NCBI RefSeq assembly: GCF_014637405.1
Contig: NZ_BMEY01000024.1
Coordinates: forward strand, 1-51,828
Direction: 5' to 3'
Length of the DNA stretch: 51,828 bases
Source of the DNA: Ornithinibacillus halotolerans
Lineage (GTDB): Bacteria; Bacillota; Bacilli; Bacillales; Amphibacillaceae
Of the stretch, positions 33,343 through 41,852 are shown piece after piece. The position numbers and the translations under genes were made by a program. Within the stretch, counting starts at the first letter, position 1. Each line of letters starts with the position of its first letter. Under the pieces are notes generated by a model that was not told where the DNA came from, ran no database searches, and was given only the letters and a program-made list of their open reading frames with translations.

Positions 33343-34416
33343 ATGACGGATCCAAAGACTTCGTTACAAAATTTTAATATTAAGGAATTTCAGAATGACC
33401 TTCTAACATGGTACTACGCAAATAAGCGTGACTTACCCTGGAGAAGAACAAACGACCCTTACAAAGTCTGGGTCTCTGAAATTATGCTTCAACAAACTAA
33501 AGTTGATACGGTTATTCCGTACTTTTATAACTTTATTGAACAATTCCCAACAGTCTATGATTTAGCTAATGCTGAGGAACAAGAGGTGTTAAAAGCTTGG
33601 GAAGGGCTTGGTTATTACTCGCGTGCACGCAATTTGCAACATGCCGTACGGGAAGTAGTGGAAAGATATGATGGAAAAGTTCCAAGTAAACCTAAAGAGT
33701 TAGAAGGGCTGAAGGGGATTGGTTCATATACAAAAGGTGCAATTCTTTCCATTGCATTCAATCAACCGGAACCTGCAGTTGATGGTAATGTTATGCGTGT
33801 TTTTTCTCGTGTACTTAATATTGATGATGACATTGCCCAAGCAAAAACAAAGAAATTATTCGAAACTTTAACGAGAGAAGTAATATCGCATGAAGACCCT
33901 TCTTCGTTTAATCAGGCAATCATGGACTTAGGAGCAACAATCTGTACGCCCAAATCACCTACTTGTCTACTTTGCCCTGTACAAGAACATTGCCGAGCAT
34001 TTGATTTAGGGGTGGAACAGCAATTGCCTATCAAATCAAAGGCAAAGAAAAACAAAACACAGTCATATGCTGTATTGTTAATTGAAAATGAACAGGGAGA
34101 AATAGGTATTGAACAGCGTCCTGAAGAAGGACTATTAGCCAACTTATGGCAATATCCTATGGTTCCATTAGAAGAGAATTCGATAGAAAAAATCGAGGAA
34201 TGGATATACTCGAATCATGGATTCACCATTAAATTAGGTAAAAAACAAGGAGAATTAAAACATGTCTTCTCCCACCTAACATGGAATTTAGATATATATA
34301 CTGCCTTGTTAATAGAAGATAATATAAAGAATAAAAATATTAAATTTGTACCTAAACAAGAACTTATTAACTATCCATTTCCTGTTTCACATTTAAGGAT
34401 GAAGCAATATATATAA
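33343..34416 (+). CDS. mutY: A/G-specific adenine glycosylase MutY
   Basis: A 357-residue base-excision repair enzyme that removes adenine opposite 8-oxoguanine. Catalytic Glu lies in SEIMLQQTKV; the helix-hairpin-helix LKGIGSYTKGAI and catalytic Asp in AVDGNVMRV follow. The 4Fe-4S cluster motif C-X6-C-X2-C-X5-C is complete (CTPKSPTCLLCPVQEHC), and a C-terminal Nudix-like domain recognises 8-oxoG. ATG 33343 has GGAAG at 7 bases. Confidence 0.95.
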   Translation: MTDPKTSLQNFNIKEFQNDLLTWYYANKRDLPWRRTNDPYKVWVSEIMLQQTKVDTVIPYFYNFIEQFPTVYDLANAEEQEVLKAWEGLGYYSRARNLQHAVREVVERYDGKVPSKPKELEGLKGIGSYTKGAILSIAFNQPEPAVDGNVMRVFSRVLNIDDDIAQAKTKKLFETLTREVISHEDPSSFNQAIMDLGATICTPKSPTCLLCPVQEHCRAFDLGVEQQLPIKSKAKKNKTQSYAVLLIENEQGEIGIEQRPEEGLLANLWQYPMVPLEENSIEKIEEWIYSNHGFTIKLGKKQGELKHVFSHLTWNLDIYTALLIEDNIKNKNIKFVPKQELINYPFPVSHLRMKQYI

Positions 34417-34461
34417 TTACTTTGACTCCCAGTTTTTGTTAATATCTCAATTTAATTTACA

Positions 34462-34491
34462 TGGATAACCAAAAAGTAAATGGAGATATTA
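34462..34491 (+). promoter_or_regulatory. Probable SigG promoter of sspE
   Basis: TGGATA (34462-34467), 17 bases and GATATTA (34485-34491) match the forespore SigG pattern TGAATA/CATACTA at 5 of 6 and 5 of 7 positions, just upstream of a spore protein gene. Confidence 0.55.
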
Positions 34492-34512
34492 TAACTGTCG
34501 GAGGTGATAAAT

Positions 34513-34680
34513 ATGGCAAACCCAAAGAAAACAGCTTCAGGCACTAACGTGCAGCATGTAAAACAACAAAATGCTCAAGCTCAACAAGGCCAAGGGAAGT
34601 ATGGTACAGAATTTGCTTCTGAAACTGATGCACAACAAGTAAGAAAGCAAAACCAACAATCTCAAGCTAACAAAAAATAA
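34513..34680 (+). CDS. sspE: Gamma-type small acid-soluble spore protein SspE
   Basis: A 55-codon gene, easily missed. The product starts MANPKKTASGTNVQHVKQQN, is very rich in Gln, Ala, Asn and Lys, and contains the germination-protease-like site KYGTEFASETD. Gamma-SASPs fill the spore core as an amino-acid reserve that GPR degrades on germination. GGAGGTGA lies 5-6 bases before the ATG. It follows mutY as in B. subtilis and has a SigG-like promoter and a strong terminator. It carries one repeat copy, shorter than B. subtilis SspE. Confidence 0.92.
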   Translation: MANPKKTASGTNVQHVKQQNAQAQQGQGKYGTEFASETDAQQVRKQNQQSQANKK

Positions 34681-34700
34681 TTATACCTACCCTCGAATTA

Positions 34701-34740
34701 AAAGAAGAGCTTTCTCTCTCCCGAAAGCTCTTCTTTTTTA
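34701..34740 (+). terminator. Terminator of sspE
   Basis: AAGAAGAGCTTTC / GAAAGCTCTTCTT perfect 13-bp stem, then T. Confidence 0.9.
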
Positions 34741-34937
34741 TTGTGAAATTCAAGAAAAAAACTACCAGGCATAAGAGATTACCCTTCCATTATTACCATT
34801 AGATTCCTAAATACTTTAAATTTTAATTCGTACCCCTTATAATAGATAGAAAAATAGGTGGACATCCATACATGAAGTATCTTCCAAGAATAAGGACCAT
34901 CTAAATTGTTTAAGTTTTTAGAATGGGAAGGGATCAG

Positions 34938-35468
34938 ATGACTGCTCCGAGTGCTGGATCAGATATACAAATAAAAAGTTACAAACACGATGGCCATTTA
35001 CATCGGGTGTGGGAGAGCACAATTGTTTTGAAAGGGACAGAACAGGTTATCATCGGGGCAAATGATAAAACATTAGTCGTTGAAAGTGATGGTCGTACCT
35101 GGATTACAAGAGAACCTGCAATTTGTTACTTTCATGCCAAGCATTGGTTTAATGTCATTGGAATGCTTCGTAATGATGGTATTCATTATTATTGTAATAT
35201 TAGCTCGCCATTTGTTTTTGAGGAGAATTCCATTAAGTATATTGACTATGACTTAGATTTAAAAGTGTATCCTGATATGACTTATGATTTATTAGATGAG
35301 GATGAATATCAGATTCATCGAGATAAAATGAACTACCCTGGAGTTCTTGACCGGATTCTTTATAATAATATTGCTGATTTACAACGATGGGTGCAACAAC
35401 GAAAAGGACCGTTTTCTCCAGGTTTTGTTGATCAGTGGTATGAGCGATTTCTTACATATCGATTTTAG
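34938..35468 (+). CDS. ygaC: YgaC, DUF402 nucleoside tri-/diphosphate phosphatase family
   Basis: A 176-residue DUF402 protein with the conserved blocks [27 protein letters not shown] and [13 protein letters not shown]; the acidic residues of the last block bind metal in the family, and S. aureus relatives hydrolyse nucleoside tri- and diphosphates. ATG 34938 follows GGAAGGG; an ATG five codons earlier overlaps that site. Downstream of sspE and upstream of ygaD as in B. subtilis. A TATAAT near 34840 may be its -10. Confidence 0.88.
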   Translation: MTAPSAGSDIQIKSYKHDGHLHRVWESTIVLKGTEQVIIGANDKTLVVESDGRTWITREPAICYFHAKHWFNVIGMLRNDGIHYYCNISSPFVFEENSIKYIDYDLDLKVYPDMTYDLLDEDEYQIHRDKMNYPGVLDRILYNNIADLQRWVQQRKGPFSPGFVDQWYERFLTYRF

Positions 35469-35480
35469 CAATAATATAGG

Positions 35481-35517
35481 AACCTTGTTACTTTTGTAGC
35501 AAGGGTTTTACTTTTTT
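35481..35517 (+). terminator. Terminator of ygaC
   Basis: AACCTTGTTAC / GTAGCAAGGGTT imperfect stem followed by TTTTACTTTTTT. Confidence 0.65.
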
Positions 35518-35525
35518 GAGGCATA

Positions 35526-35540
35526 TTAGGTAATACCTAA
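35526..35540. promoter_or_regulatory. Perfect 15-base palindrome upstream of ygaD
   Basis: TTAGGTA-A-TACCTAA lies 24 bases before the ABC exporter start. Size and position suit a repressor operator, but no regulator gene is adjacent. Confidence 0.35.
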
Positions 35541-35564
35541 AATACATAAAGAAAGTTGATGGAC

Positions 35565-37307
35565 ATGAGTAGTATTAAACAGTACATGGAGTATGTAAAA
35601 CCATATAAATGGAAAATATTATGGACAATTTTGATAGGTATTGTCAAATTTGGAATTCCATTATTAATTCCATTGATATTGAAGTATGTAATTGATGACA
35701 TTATTGAACAAGATGCGTGGTCTATTGACGAAAAAACATCACATTTATTTTGGATGATGGGTGGTGCATTTATCATTTTCCTCGTACTTCGTCCACCTGT
35801 CGAATATTACCGTCAATACTTGGCACAGTGGGTAGGCAATAAAATCCTTTATGACATAAGGGATAGACTGTTTGACCATATGCAAAAGTTAAGTCTTAGA
35901 TACTATTCTACGACAAAAACTGGCGAAATAATTTCCCGGGTAATAAATGATGTCGAACAAACGAAGAATTTTGTGATTACTGGATTAATGAATGTTTGGC
36001 TTGATTTAATTACAATATTAATTGCGATTAGTATTATGTTAACACATGATGTTCCACTTACATTTGTCGCTATCGCATTATTTCCGTTGTTTGGGTTTGC
36101 AATTAAGTATTTTTATGGTCGCTTAAGAAATCTTACTCGCGAAAGGTCACAAGCATTAGCTGAAGTGCAAGGGCATTTACATGAACGAGTACAAGGTGTA
36201 CAAGTCACGAGAAGTTTTGCGCTGGAAGATTATGAACAAAAGCAATTTGATAATGAAAATAATAAGTTCCTTCATAAAGCATTAGAACATACAAATTGGA
36301 ATGCAAAAACATTTGCTGTGACAAATACGATTACGGATTTAGCACCACTACTAGTTATTACCTATTCAGGTTACCAAGTTATTATTGGCAACATGTCACT
36401 TGGTACAATGATCTTATTCTTTGGTTATTTAGAAAGGGTATATAGCCCGTTAAGAAGATTAATAAATTCTTCGACAGTTCTTGTTCAGTCAATCGCTTCA
36501 ATTGACCGTGTTTTTGAGTTTATGAATGAACCATATGATATTGTCGATAAGCCAAATGCAATTAAAGCAGAACGGATCCATGGTGATATCTCATTTGAAA
36601 ATGTATCATTTCGCTATGAGGAAAATGAAGTGTTAAAAAATATTAATTTAGAAGTCAAACAAGGTGAAACCATTGCATTAGTCGGAATGAGTGGCGGAGG
36701 AAAATCAACCTTGATAAGTTTAATTCCTCGTTTTTATGATGTATCTGGTGGGTCATTAAAAATTGATGGGGTAGATATCTGTGACTATGAAGCACGAACA
36801 CTCCGAGATAAAATTGGAATGGTACTTCAAGACAATATTTTATTTGGAGATACAGTAGCAATGAATATACGAATGGGAAATCCACATGCAACAGACGAAG
36901 AAGTGATTGAGGCTGCTAAAGCAGCAAATGCTCATGATTTTATAATGGAATTACCTGAAGGTTATAACACATTAGTTGGGGAAAGAGGTGTAAAACTTTC
37001 AGGAGGACAAAAGCAGCGTGTAGCTATTGCAAGAGTGTTCTTGAAGAATCCTCCAATTCTCATTTTTGATGAAGCAACTTCTGCTTTAGACTTAGAGAGT
37101 GAACATATGATACAAGAAGCAATGGAAAAGCTTGCATCAGACCGAACTACATTTATCGTTGCTCATCGACTGGCTACTATAACACATGCAGATAGAATTG
37201 TAGTCATTGAAAATGGGGAAATAACAGAAGTAGGTTCTCATTCCGAACTAATGGAATCAAAAGGTAGTTATTATGACTTGTACCAAGTCCAACATTTAGA
37301 TGATTGA
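35565..37307 (+). CDS. ygaD: ABC-type multidrug/lipid exporter YgaD (fused TMD-NBD)
   Basis: A 580-residue half-transporter: six membrane helices in about residues 1-310, then an ATPase domain with Walker [11 protein letters not shown]-loop VLQDN, signature LSGGQKQR, Walker [13 protein letters not shown] and H-loop VAHRLAT. It works as a homodimer and exports lipids or drugs. Start codons TTG 35556, ATG 35559 and ATG 35565 are in frame; 35565 suits the AGAAAG site and gives [15 protein letters not shown] like B. subtilis YgaD. Separated from the next ORF by 74 bp. Confidence 0.9.
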   Translation: MSSIKQYMEYVKPYKWKILWTILIGIVKFGIPLLIPLILKYVIDDIIEQDAWSIDEKTSHLFWMMGGAFIIFLVLRPPVEYYRQYLAQWVGNKILYDIRDRLFDHMQKLSLRYYSTTKTGEIISRVINDVEQTKNFVITGLMNVWLDLITILIAISIMLTHDVPLTFVAIALFPLFGFAIKYFYGRLRNLTRERSQALAEVQGHLHERVQGVQVTRSFALEDYEQKQFDNENNKFLHKALEHTNWNAKTFAVTNTITDLAPLLVITYSGYQVIIGNMSLGTMILFFGYLERVYSPLRRLINSSTVLVQSIASIDRVFEFMNEPYDIVDKPNAIKAERIHGDISFENVSFRYEENEVLKNINLEVKQGETIALVGMSGGGKSTLISLIPRFYDVSGGSLKIDGVDICDYEARTLRDKIGMVLQDNILFGDTVAMNIRMGNPHATDEEVIEAAKAANAHDFIMELPEGYNTLVGERGVKLSGGQKQRVAIARVFLKNPPILIFDEATSALDLESEHMIQEAMEKLASDRTTFIVAHRLATITHADRIVVIENGEITEVGSHSELMESKGSYYDLYQVQHLDD

Positions 37308-37381
37308 ATTTAACAGTAGAAAATGAAACTTTACTGGAGTTTGATACGTATATAAGCTATGTGAAGAGGAGGTGAATACAG

Positions 37382-37750
37382 TTGTTGCTGGATTTAATAT
37401 TTGAATTACTAAGTGATTTTTCACCGATGTATATTTATTTAAGTACGATACTATCCGTTTTCTATGTCATTCGATTGTTACCAAATCAATATACAATCTA
37501 CTCAAGAAACCAATTGGCCTTATCTGATTTACAAGTTCAAAATTATTCTGAACCAAATGCTGATCAGGTCATTGAAATGATTGAAAAGAGAAATTGGTTA
37601 GCAATTATTACGAAGCGAATTGAAGTTCCGGATGATGATGATGATGAACATGTTTCATTCTTGACTTTATTTAAACTAATAAAGAATCAAGGAGGAACAA
37701 CATGTTCAAACAATCTGTATTCACTTTCTTACGGAAAACAAGTTTATTAG
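37382..37750 (+). CDS. MifM-like membrane-anchored regulatory peptide upstream of yidC2 (122 aa)
   Basis: TTG start at 37382 with AGGAGGTG 7 bases upstream. One hydrophobic helix (about residues 13-33), a polar linker, then NWLAIITKRIEVP followed by Asp84-Asp88 and Glu89. The frame overlaps the start of the yidC2 gene by 49 bases. B. subtilis MifM, encoded just before yidC2 (yqjG), is a 95-residue membrane protein whose translation stalls over acidic residues 86-89 with a tryptophan at 73; here Trp is at 72 and the acidic run at 84-89. The sequence is otherwise not obviously alike, so a regulatory-arrest role is inference from layout. It may instead be an ordinary small membrane protein. Confidence 0.7.
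   Translation: MLLDLIFELLSDFSPMYIYLSTILSVFYVIRLLPNQYTIYSRNQLALSDLQVQNYSEPNADQVIEMIEKRNWLAIITKRIEVPDDDDDEHVSFLTLFKLIKNQGGTTCSNNLYSLSYGKQVY
37658..37695 (+). promoter_or_regulatory. Hairpin masking the yidC2 ribosome-binding site
   Basis: TTCTTGA-CTTTATT (37658-37671) pairs with AATAAAG-AA-TCAAGGA (37678-37693): 14 pairs, one two-base bulge, one G-T pair, 6-base loop. The right arm includes most of the AAGGAGG (37689-37695) of yidC2. The left arm begins 10-13 bases after the acidic codons of the upstream ORF, so a ribosome paused there would open it. Confidence 0.7.
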
Positions 37751-38496
37751 GAATCATAAGTATTTTAATATTACTAACTGGATGTTCTAGCGCTGATTCT
37801 GGTTCTTCATCCGGTTGGTTTCAGACTATTTTCGTAGAGAGCTTTTCTTCATTAATAAAAACAATTGCTGTCTTCTTTAATGATAATTATGGGCTTTCTA
37901 TCATTATAATTACGATAATTATTCGTATTGTAATTATGCCATTCATGATTAAACAAACGAAAAATAACTTGTTAGTCCAAGATAAAATGAAAGAATTAAA
38001 GCCAGAAATGGATGCCATTCAGGATAAGTATAAAGGGAAGAATAATCCCGAAGCTCAACAGAAATTGCAACAAGAATTACTAAGTCTTTATCAGAAGCAT
38101 AATTTCAATCCATTAGCTTCTTTTAGTGGATGTTTACCGATGCTCATCCAGTTTCCATTCTTAATAGGTTTCTTTTATGCAATTAGACAAACACCGGAAA
38201 TAGCTACCCATTCTTTCTTATGGTTTAATCTTGGGGAAACTGATTTGTTGCTTGTTGCGATTGCTGTAGCCGTATACTTTATCCAGTATAAGGTTTCTCA
38301 AATTGGACTAGATCCTAAGATGAAAAAGCAAATGGCTTTAATTGGTTTATTATCACCAATTATGATTGGTGTCATTTCCATTAATACGCTAGCTGCGTTG
38401 CCGCTATATTGGACAGTTGGCGGATTGATCATGATTATACAGACATTAATTTCTAAAAAAATATATTTAAGTCATAAAAAGAAAACTGATAAGTAA
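37702..38496 (+). CDS. yidC2: Membrane protein insertase YidC/OxaA, second-copy (YqjG) type
   Basis: A 264-residue Oxa1-superfamily insertase that inserts and folds membrane proteins with or without SecYEG. The lipoprotein signal ends in the lipobox LLTGC (Cys28). Five membrane segments follow, with the conserved IRIVIMPFMIKQTK (arginine in the hydrophilic groove), a coiled cytoplasmic loop, and NPLASFSGCLPMLIQFPFLIGFFYAI. It is not next to rnpA, so it is not the housekeeping copy. The AAGGAGG lies inside a hairpin within the end of the preceding MifM-like ORF, as expected for a copy induced when insertase activity falls. Confidence 0.92.
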   Translation: MFKQSVFTFLRKTSLLGIISILILLTGCSSADSGSSSGWFQTIFVESFSSLIKTIAVFFNDNYGLSIIIITIIIRIVIMPFMIKQTKNNLLVQDKMKELKPEMDAIQDKYKGKNNPEAQQKLQQELLSLYQKHNFNPLASFSGCLPMLIQFPFLIGFFYAIRQTPEIATHSFLWFNLGETDLLLVAIAVAVYFIQYKVSQIGLDPKMKKQMALIGLLSPIMIGVISINTLAALPLYWTVGGLIMIIQTLISKKIYLSHKKKTDK

Positions 38497-38506
38497 TTTA
38501 TGTTGT

Positions 38507-38543
38507 AGCCATGTTGGAGGAAATTTCCGGCATGGCTTTTTTG
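38507..38543 (+). terminator. Terminator of yidC2
   Basis: AGCCATG / CATGGCT with inner GGA/TCC pairing and six T. Confidence 0.8.
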
Positions 38544-38898
38544 TATCAATATTCAAGTGGTCATACATCAATTTATCAGTGGTACGAGTTCGAAATGATA
38601 AATGGGGGGCAGCCAAACATCATTTCACTAGTGTTACGAGTTTGAAATGATAAAAGGGAGTCCGTCAAACATTATTTCACCAATGACTCGAGTCCGAAAT
38701 GACTAATAAGTGCGTGCCATACATCATTTCCGCACTGGTTCGCCCCCAAATGACATATGGTCCCGACGAGTAATCTCCAAAATACACCCGAACTTCCTAA
38801 TTACTTTCCAAATTACCATGCTATATTATCAAATAACTATTATAATGAAATGTATATTTATAGAGTTAGACATATAGACAAAGACAGGAGAAACAAAG
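38544..38898. other. Intergenic region with hairpin repeats
   Basis: Between the yidC2 terminator and the DMT transporter start, the left two thirds are tandem hairpin repeats; the last 120 bases are AT-rich and hold ATAATG-type sequences that could be the promoter. No ORF is supported. Confidence 0.5.
38545..38765. repeat. Tandem hairpin repeats, 51-52-bp period (three full and two partial units)
   Basis: GAAATGA arms start at 38592, 38644 and 38696 (period 52), with a degenerate fourth near 38747 and a partial unit before the first. Each arm is matched about 21 bases later by ATCATTTC, giving GAAATGAT ... ATCATTTC hairpins. Unit 3 resembles the array at 17.6 kb. Confidence 0.75.
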
Positions 38899-39774
38899 AT
38901 GAAACAGTATCTAGGTGATGGTTTATTGCTAATTACTGCGATTGTATGGGGGAGTGGATTTGTTGTTACTGCAATCGCATTGGAATATTTAACTGCTTAT
39001 CAAGTGATGGCAGGGAGATTTGTTTTAGCTACAATTATATTAATTCTTCTATTTGGAAGGAAATTTAGAAAGTTTACGAAGTCAGTAGTTTGGAAAGGTG
39101 CTATATTGGGTGCAATCTTGTATACTGGATTTGCTTTGCAAACGGTTGGATTAGAATATACAACGCCATCTAAAAATGCCTTTCTTACAGCAGTTAATGT
39201 TGTTATTGTACCGGTAATTGCTTATTTTATTTATAAGAGAAAGATAGATCGATTTGAAGTGTGGGGGTCTATTATTGCCATAATGGGGATTGGCTTTCTT
39301 TCATTAGAAGGAACGATGACAATTAATATAGGTGACTTGCTTTCTCTAGCCTGTGCAGTGGCTTTTGCATTCGATATTTTTTATACGAATCACTTTGTAA
39401 AGAAGGAGGATGCAATCGCCCTTACGATTATGCAATTTATTACAGCATCATTTCTCGGTTTGGTTATGATTAGTATACGTGGGGAAATACCAACAACAAT
39501 GGAGACGGAAGCGATTTACTCCATCATCTATTTAGCTGTCTTCTCTACAGCCATTGCATATCTATGTCAAAATATTGCTTTCCGATATACAACTGCAACG
39601 AAAGGGGCAATTATCCTTTCGTTAGAATCCTTCTTTGGAATGGTCTTATCGGTACTTATTCTCCATGAGATATTAACAGGTAGAATGATAGTAGGAGCTA
39701 TATTAATTATGGCAGCAATTCTCATTGCAGAACTAAAGCCGTCTTTTCAAAAGAAACAATTGAGGAATTCATGA
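38899..39774 (+). CDS. DMT-superfamily (EamA) transporter
   Basis: A 291-residue membrane protein with ten helices made of two EamA repeats: first repeat WGSGFVVTAIALEYLTAYQV ... TPSKNAFLTAVNVVIVP, second CQNIAFRYTTATKGAIILSLE. This group exports small metabolites or amino acids; the substrate is unknown. AGGAGA precedes the ATG. The downstream serine hydrolase gene starts 14 bp later, so the two are probably co-transcribed. Confidence 0.88.
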   Translation: MKQYLGDGLLLITAIVWGSGFVVTAIALEYLTAYQVMAGRFVLATIILILLFGRKFRKFTKSVVWKGAILGAILYTGFALQTVGLEYTTPSKNAFLTAVNVVIVPVIAYFIYKRKIDRFEVWGSIIAIMGIGFLSLEGTMTINIGDLLSLACAVAFAFDIFYTNHFVKKEDAIALTIMQFITASFLGLVMISIRGEIPTTMETEAIYSIIYLAVFSTAIAYLCQNIAFRYTTATKGAIILSLESFFGMVLSVLILHEILTGRMIVGAILIMAAILIAELKPSFQKKQLRNS

Positions 39775-39788
39775 GAGGGGGATAAGGC

Positions 39789-40790
39789 ATGACAGCTTTT
39801 AAAGAACTTACAGCTTATACAGAAAAAGTAAAAAATGAAATTCATGCATCAGGTTCCGCTTTAGTCATTATGAAGAATAATCAGATTGTACATGAATGGT
39901 ATTCAGGTAGACATCATTTCGAAAGTGGTGCAAAAGCAATAAATGAATTTTCTCGGTTTAATGTTTATTCAGTACGAGTTACATATGTAAGTCTTGCGAT
40001 AGCCATTGCTATATACGAAGGGGATATTGGTTTAGAAGATAAACTAAGTACATATCTAACCGAATATGATAGTGAAATTCTTGGCAATACAACTATAAGA
40101 CATTTATTAACACGTAGTACAGGGTTAAAGTTTAGTAAGACAGAAGTTAAACAAGTTTTTGATGTTGGTACAAATCTGGAAGGGAAAAGACCGGAGATTC
40201 TAGCAAAGATTTTATTCCAAGCAACTGGTAAAACATTAAATGAAATCTTGTCAAAGCATGTGTTTCAACCTTTAGAATGGAAGAGTACTGGCTGGGTTAC
40301 GGAAGGAAATGCAAATTTAGTAGGGAATATTAATTCCAAAGAAGGTTATCCAACATTACGATTAGGTTCGAATATAGGCGATGATCGTAACTTATATGTA
40401 AGTGCTAGAGAGTTAGCATATTGGGGTAACTTACATCTTCAAAAAGGGTTCATTGATGGAAAACAAATCCTACCAATGGAAGTTTTTGATTTTGCTACAA
40501 CGATTCAAAGTCCGAACTCATTTCCTAAACATCTTCCGAAATTCGGTTTTTTATGGTGGATAAAAGATGGTGATGTTTCAGTCGATTATAATGAATTAGG
40601 AGCAGATTTACCAGAGGGTTCCTATCAAATACTTGGTGCATCAGGATGTTCTTGTACGGTTATTCCGAAATATAATACGGTAGCAGTAAGAATGTATAAT
40701 CGAGTAAATGCCTCGGAATCGGGTTTTGATTACGTAAGAGATATTCAAACATTTGATAATTTAATAGTTTCAAGCATAAAAAAGCTCTAA
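39789..40790 (+). CDS. Beta-lactamase/serine hydrolase-like protein with degenerate active site
   Basis: A 333-residue protein with the class C beta-lactamase fold. The position of the SxxK catalytic motif reads Ser61-Val-Arg-Val64 (FNVYSVRVTYVS), so the lysine is missing. The usual YxN tyrosine motif after HLLTRSTGL is not recognisable, and the KTG-like strand reads GASGCSC. It is therefore likely a non-catalytic or altered member. AGGGGGA precedes the ATG. It follows a DMT transporter by 14 bp. Confidence 0.78.
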   Translation: MTAFKELTAYTEKVKNEIHASGSALVIMKNNQIVHEWYSGRHHFESGAKAINEFSRFNVYSVRVTYVSLAIAIAIYEGDIGLEDKLSTYLTEYDSEILGNTTIRHLLTRSTGLKFSKTEVKQVFDVGTNLEGKRPEILAKILFQATGKTLNEILSKHVFQPLEWKSTGWVTEGNANLVGNINSKEGYPTLRLGSNIGDDRNLYVSARELAYWGNLHLQKGFIDGKQILPMEVFDFATTIQSPNSFPKHLPKFGFLWWIKDGDVSVDYNELGADLPEGSYQILGASGCSCTVIPKYNTVAVRMYNRVNASESGFDYVRDIQTFDNLIVSSIKKL

Positions 40791-40812
40791 CGAAATGATA
40801 GAGCTTTTTTTA
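40778..40812. terminator. Bidirectional terminator
   Basis: AAAAAGCTCT / AGAGCTTTTT with an 11-base loop, T on both strands; it spans the stop codon of the serine hydrolase-like gene and reaches that of the convergent Nudix gene. Confidence 0.8.
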
Positions 40813-41295
40813 CTTTTTTAACGCATAATCCAGTATTTCATCGTAAAGCTCATTCCAATGTGTATAATATTCCTCTACTTTATTAGGATTGATAAAGATT
40901 CTTTCACTAGATTCATAATTAGCTTTAAAATGATGGATTTGATCAATGTCCATACGATAGAATAATTGATACCCAACTTTAGGATAGGGACTACTTGGAT
41001 CCCAGTTTACATTTTCGGAATGATCTACAATTATTTTTCCTAACAGAGTAATAGTTCCAGTTACATAACCTTCCTCATATGCTTCACGATGGATACATTG
41101 TTCCGGACTTTCGCCCTCTTCAATATGTCCACCTGGAAAATCCCAACCTCTATTGTCTAATTTAACTAATAGTAATTTATTATCTTGAAAACAAAATCCA
41201 TGAACACTCGTAATTAGATCTCTTGGTGGAAGGTCATTGCCAGCACTCCAAGTTAATTTGACCAACGAATCTTCCCATTTTACATATTTAATCAT
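40810..41295 (-). CDS. Nudix hydrolase (161 aa)
   Basis: A 161-residue Nudix protein with a complete Nudix box: GGHIEEGESPEQCIHREAYE followed by EGY (GX5EX7REXXEEXG). The substrate is a nucleoside diphosphate derivative of unknown kind. ATG 41295 is preceded by GGAGAAG. Divergent from a second Nudix gene across a symmetrical spacer. Confidence 0.85.
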   Translation of the reverse strand: MIKYVKWEDSLVKLTWSAGNDLPPRDLITSVHGFCFQDNKLLLVKLDNRGWDFPGGHIEEGESPEQCIHREAYEEGYVTGTITLLGKIIVDHSENVNWDPSSPYPKVGYQLFYRMDIDQIHHFKANYESSERIFINPNKVEEYYTHWNELYDEILDYALKK

Positions 41296-41337
41296 CGATT
41301 CTTCTCCTACTTCATATATCTTGTTACTATTAACTCT

Positions 41338-41379
41338 ATACTAACATTATTAATTATATTTTTAAAATTGTGTTAGTAT
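41338..41379. promoter_or_regulatory. Long inverted repeat between divergent Nudix genes
   Basis: ATACTAACA (41338-41346) and TGTTAGTAT (41371-41379) are exact inverted copies about the centre of the divergent promoter region. Each could carry a -10-like TAGTAT for one gene, or bind a shared regulator. Confidence 0.4.
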
Positions 41380-41419
41380 TAAGAAAGAAAAGAACATGAA
41401 TTTAACGAGGGGGAGAAAC

Positions 41420-41833
41420 ATGATACCACCAAAACATATAATTTCTGCAGCAACCATAGTAATAAATGAACAGAATGAAATTTTACTAATAAAAGGTCCA
41501 CGTCGAGGATGGGAGATGCCAGGTGGTCAAGTCGAAGAAGGAGAATCACTGAAAGAAGCTGCGATAAGAGAAACGAAAGAAGAATCCGGAATTGATGTTG
41601 AAATTATAAAGTTCTGTGGAATCTTTCAAAATGTTAGCCGTTCTATCAGTAATACTCTATTTCTAGCTAAACCAATTGGAGGCGAACCAACGACAAGTGC
41701 TGAAAGTTTAGAAGTAGGCTTTTTTCCAATTAAAGAAGCATTAGATATGATAGAACTTGATAATTTCAGGCAACGAATTGAATATTGTTTAGATGAGAGT
41801 AAGCATCCTTTCTTAGTAGAGTTTAATTTATAA
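41420..41833 (+). CDS. Nudix hydrolase (137 aa)
   Basis: A 137-residue MutT-like protein with a complete Nudix box, GGQVEEGESLKEAAIRETKE then ESG. ATG 41420 follows GAGGGGGAG; a frame 8 codons longer lacks a site. It heads a run of three genes (Nudix, cupin, methyltransferase) with gaps of 19 and 29 bp that are probably co-transcribed. Substrate unknown. Confidence 0.85.
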   Translation: MIPPKHIISAATIVINEQNEILLIKGPRRGWEMPGGQVEEGESLKEAAIRETKEESGIDVEIIKFCGIFQNVSRSISNTLFLAKPIGGEPTTSAESLEVGFFPIKEALDMIELDNFRQRIEYCLDESKHPFLVEFNL

Positions 41834-41852
41834 ATTTCATTAGGAGGAAAAT

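Noticed and set aside
34872-34904. 10-codon ORF (MKYLPRIRTI) before ygaC as a leader peptide
   Set aside because: AGGTGG upstream is 11 bases away, and there is no attenuator hairpin or codon bias behind it.
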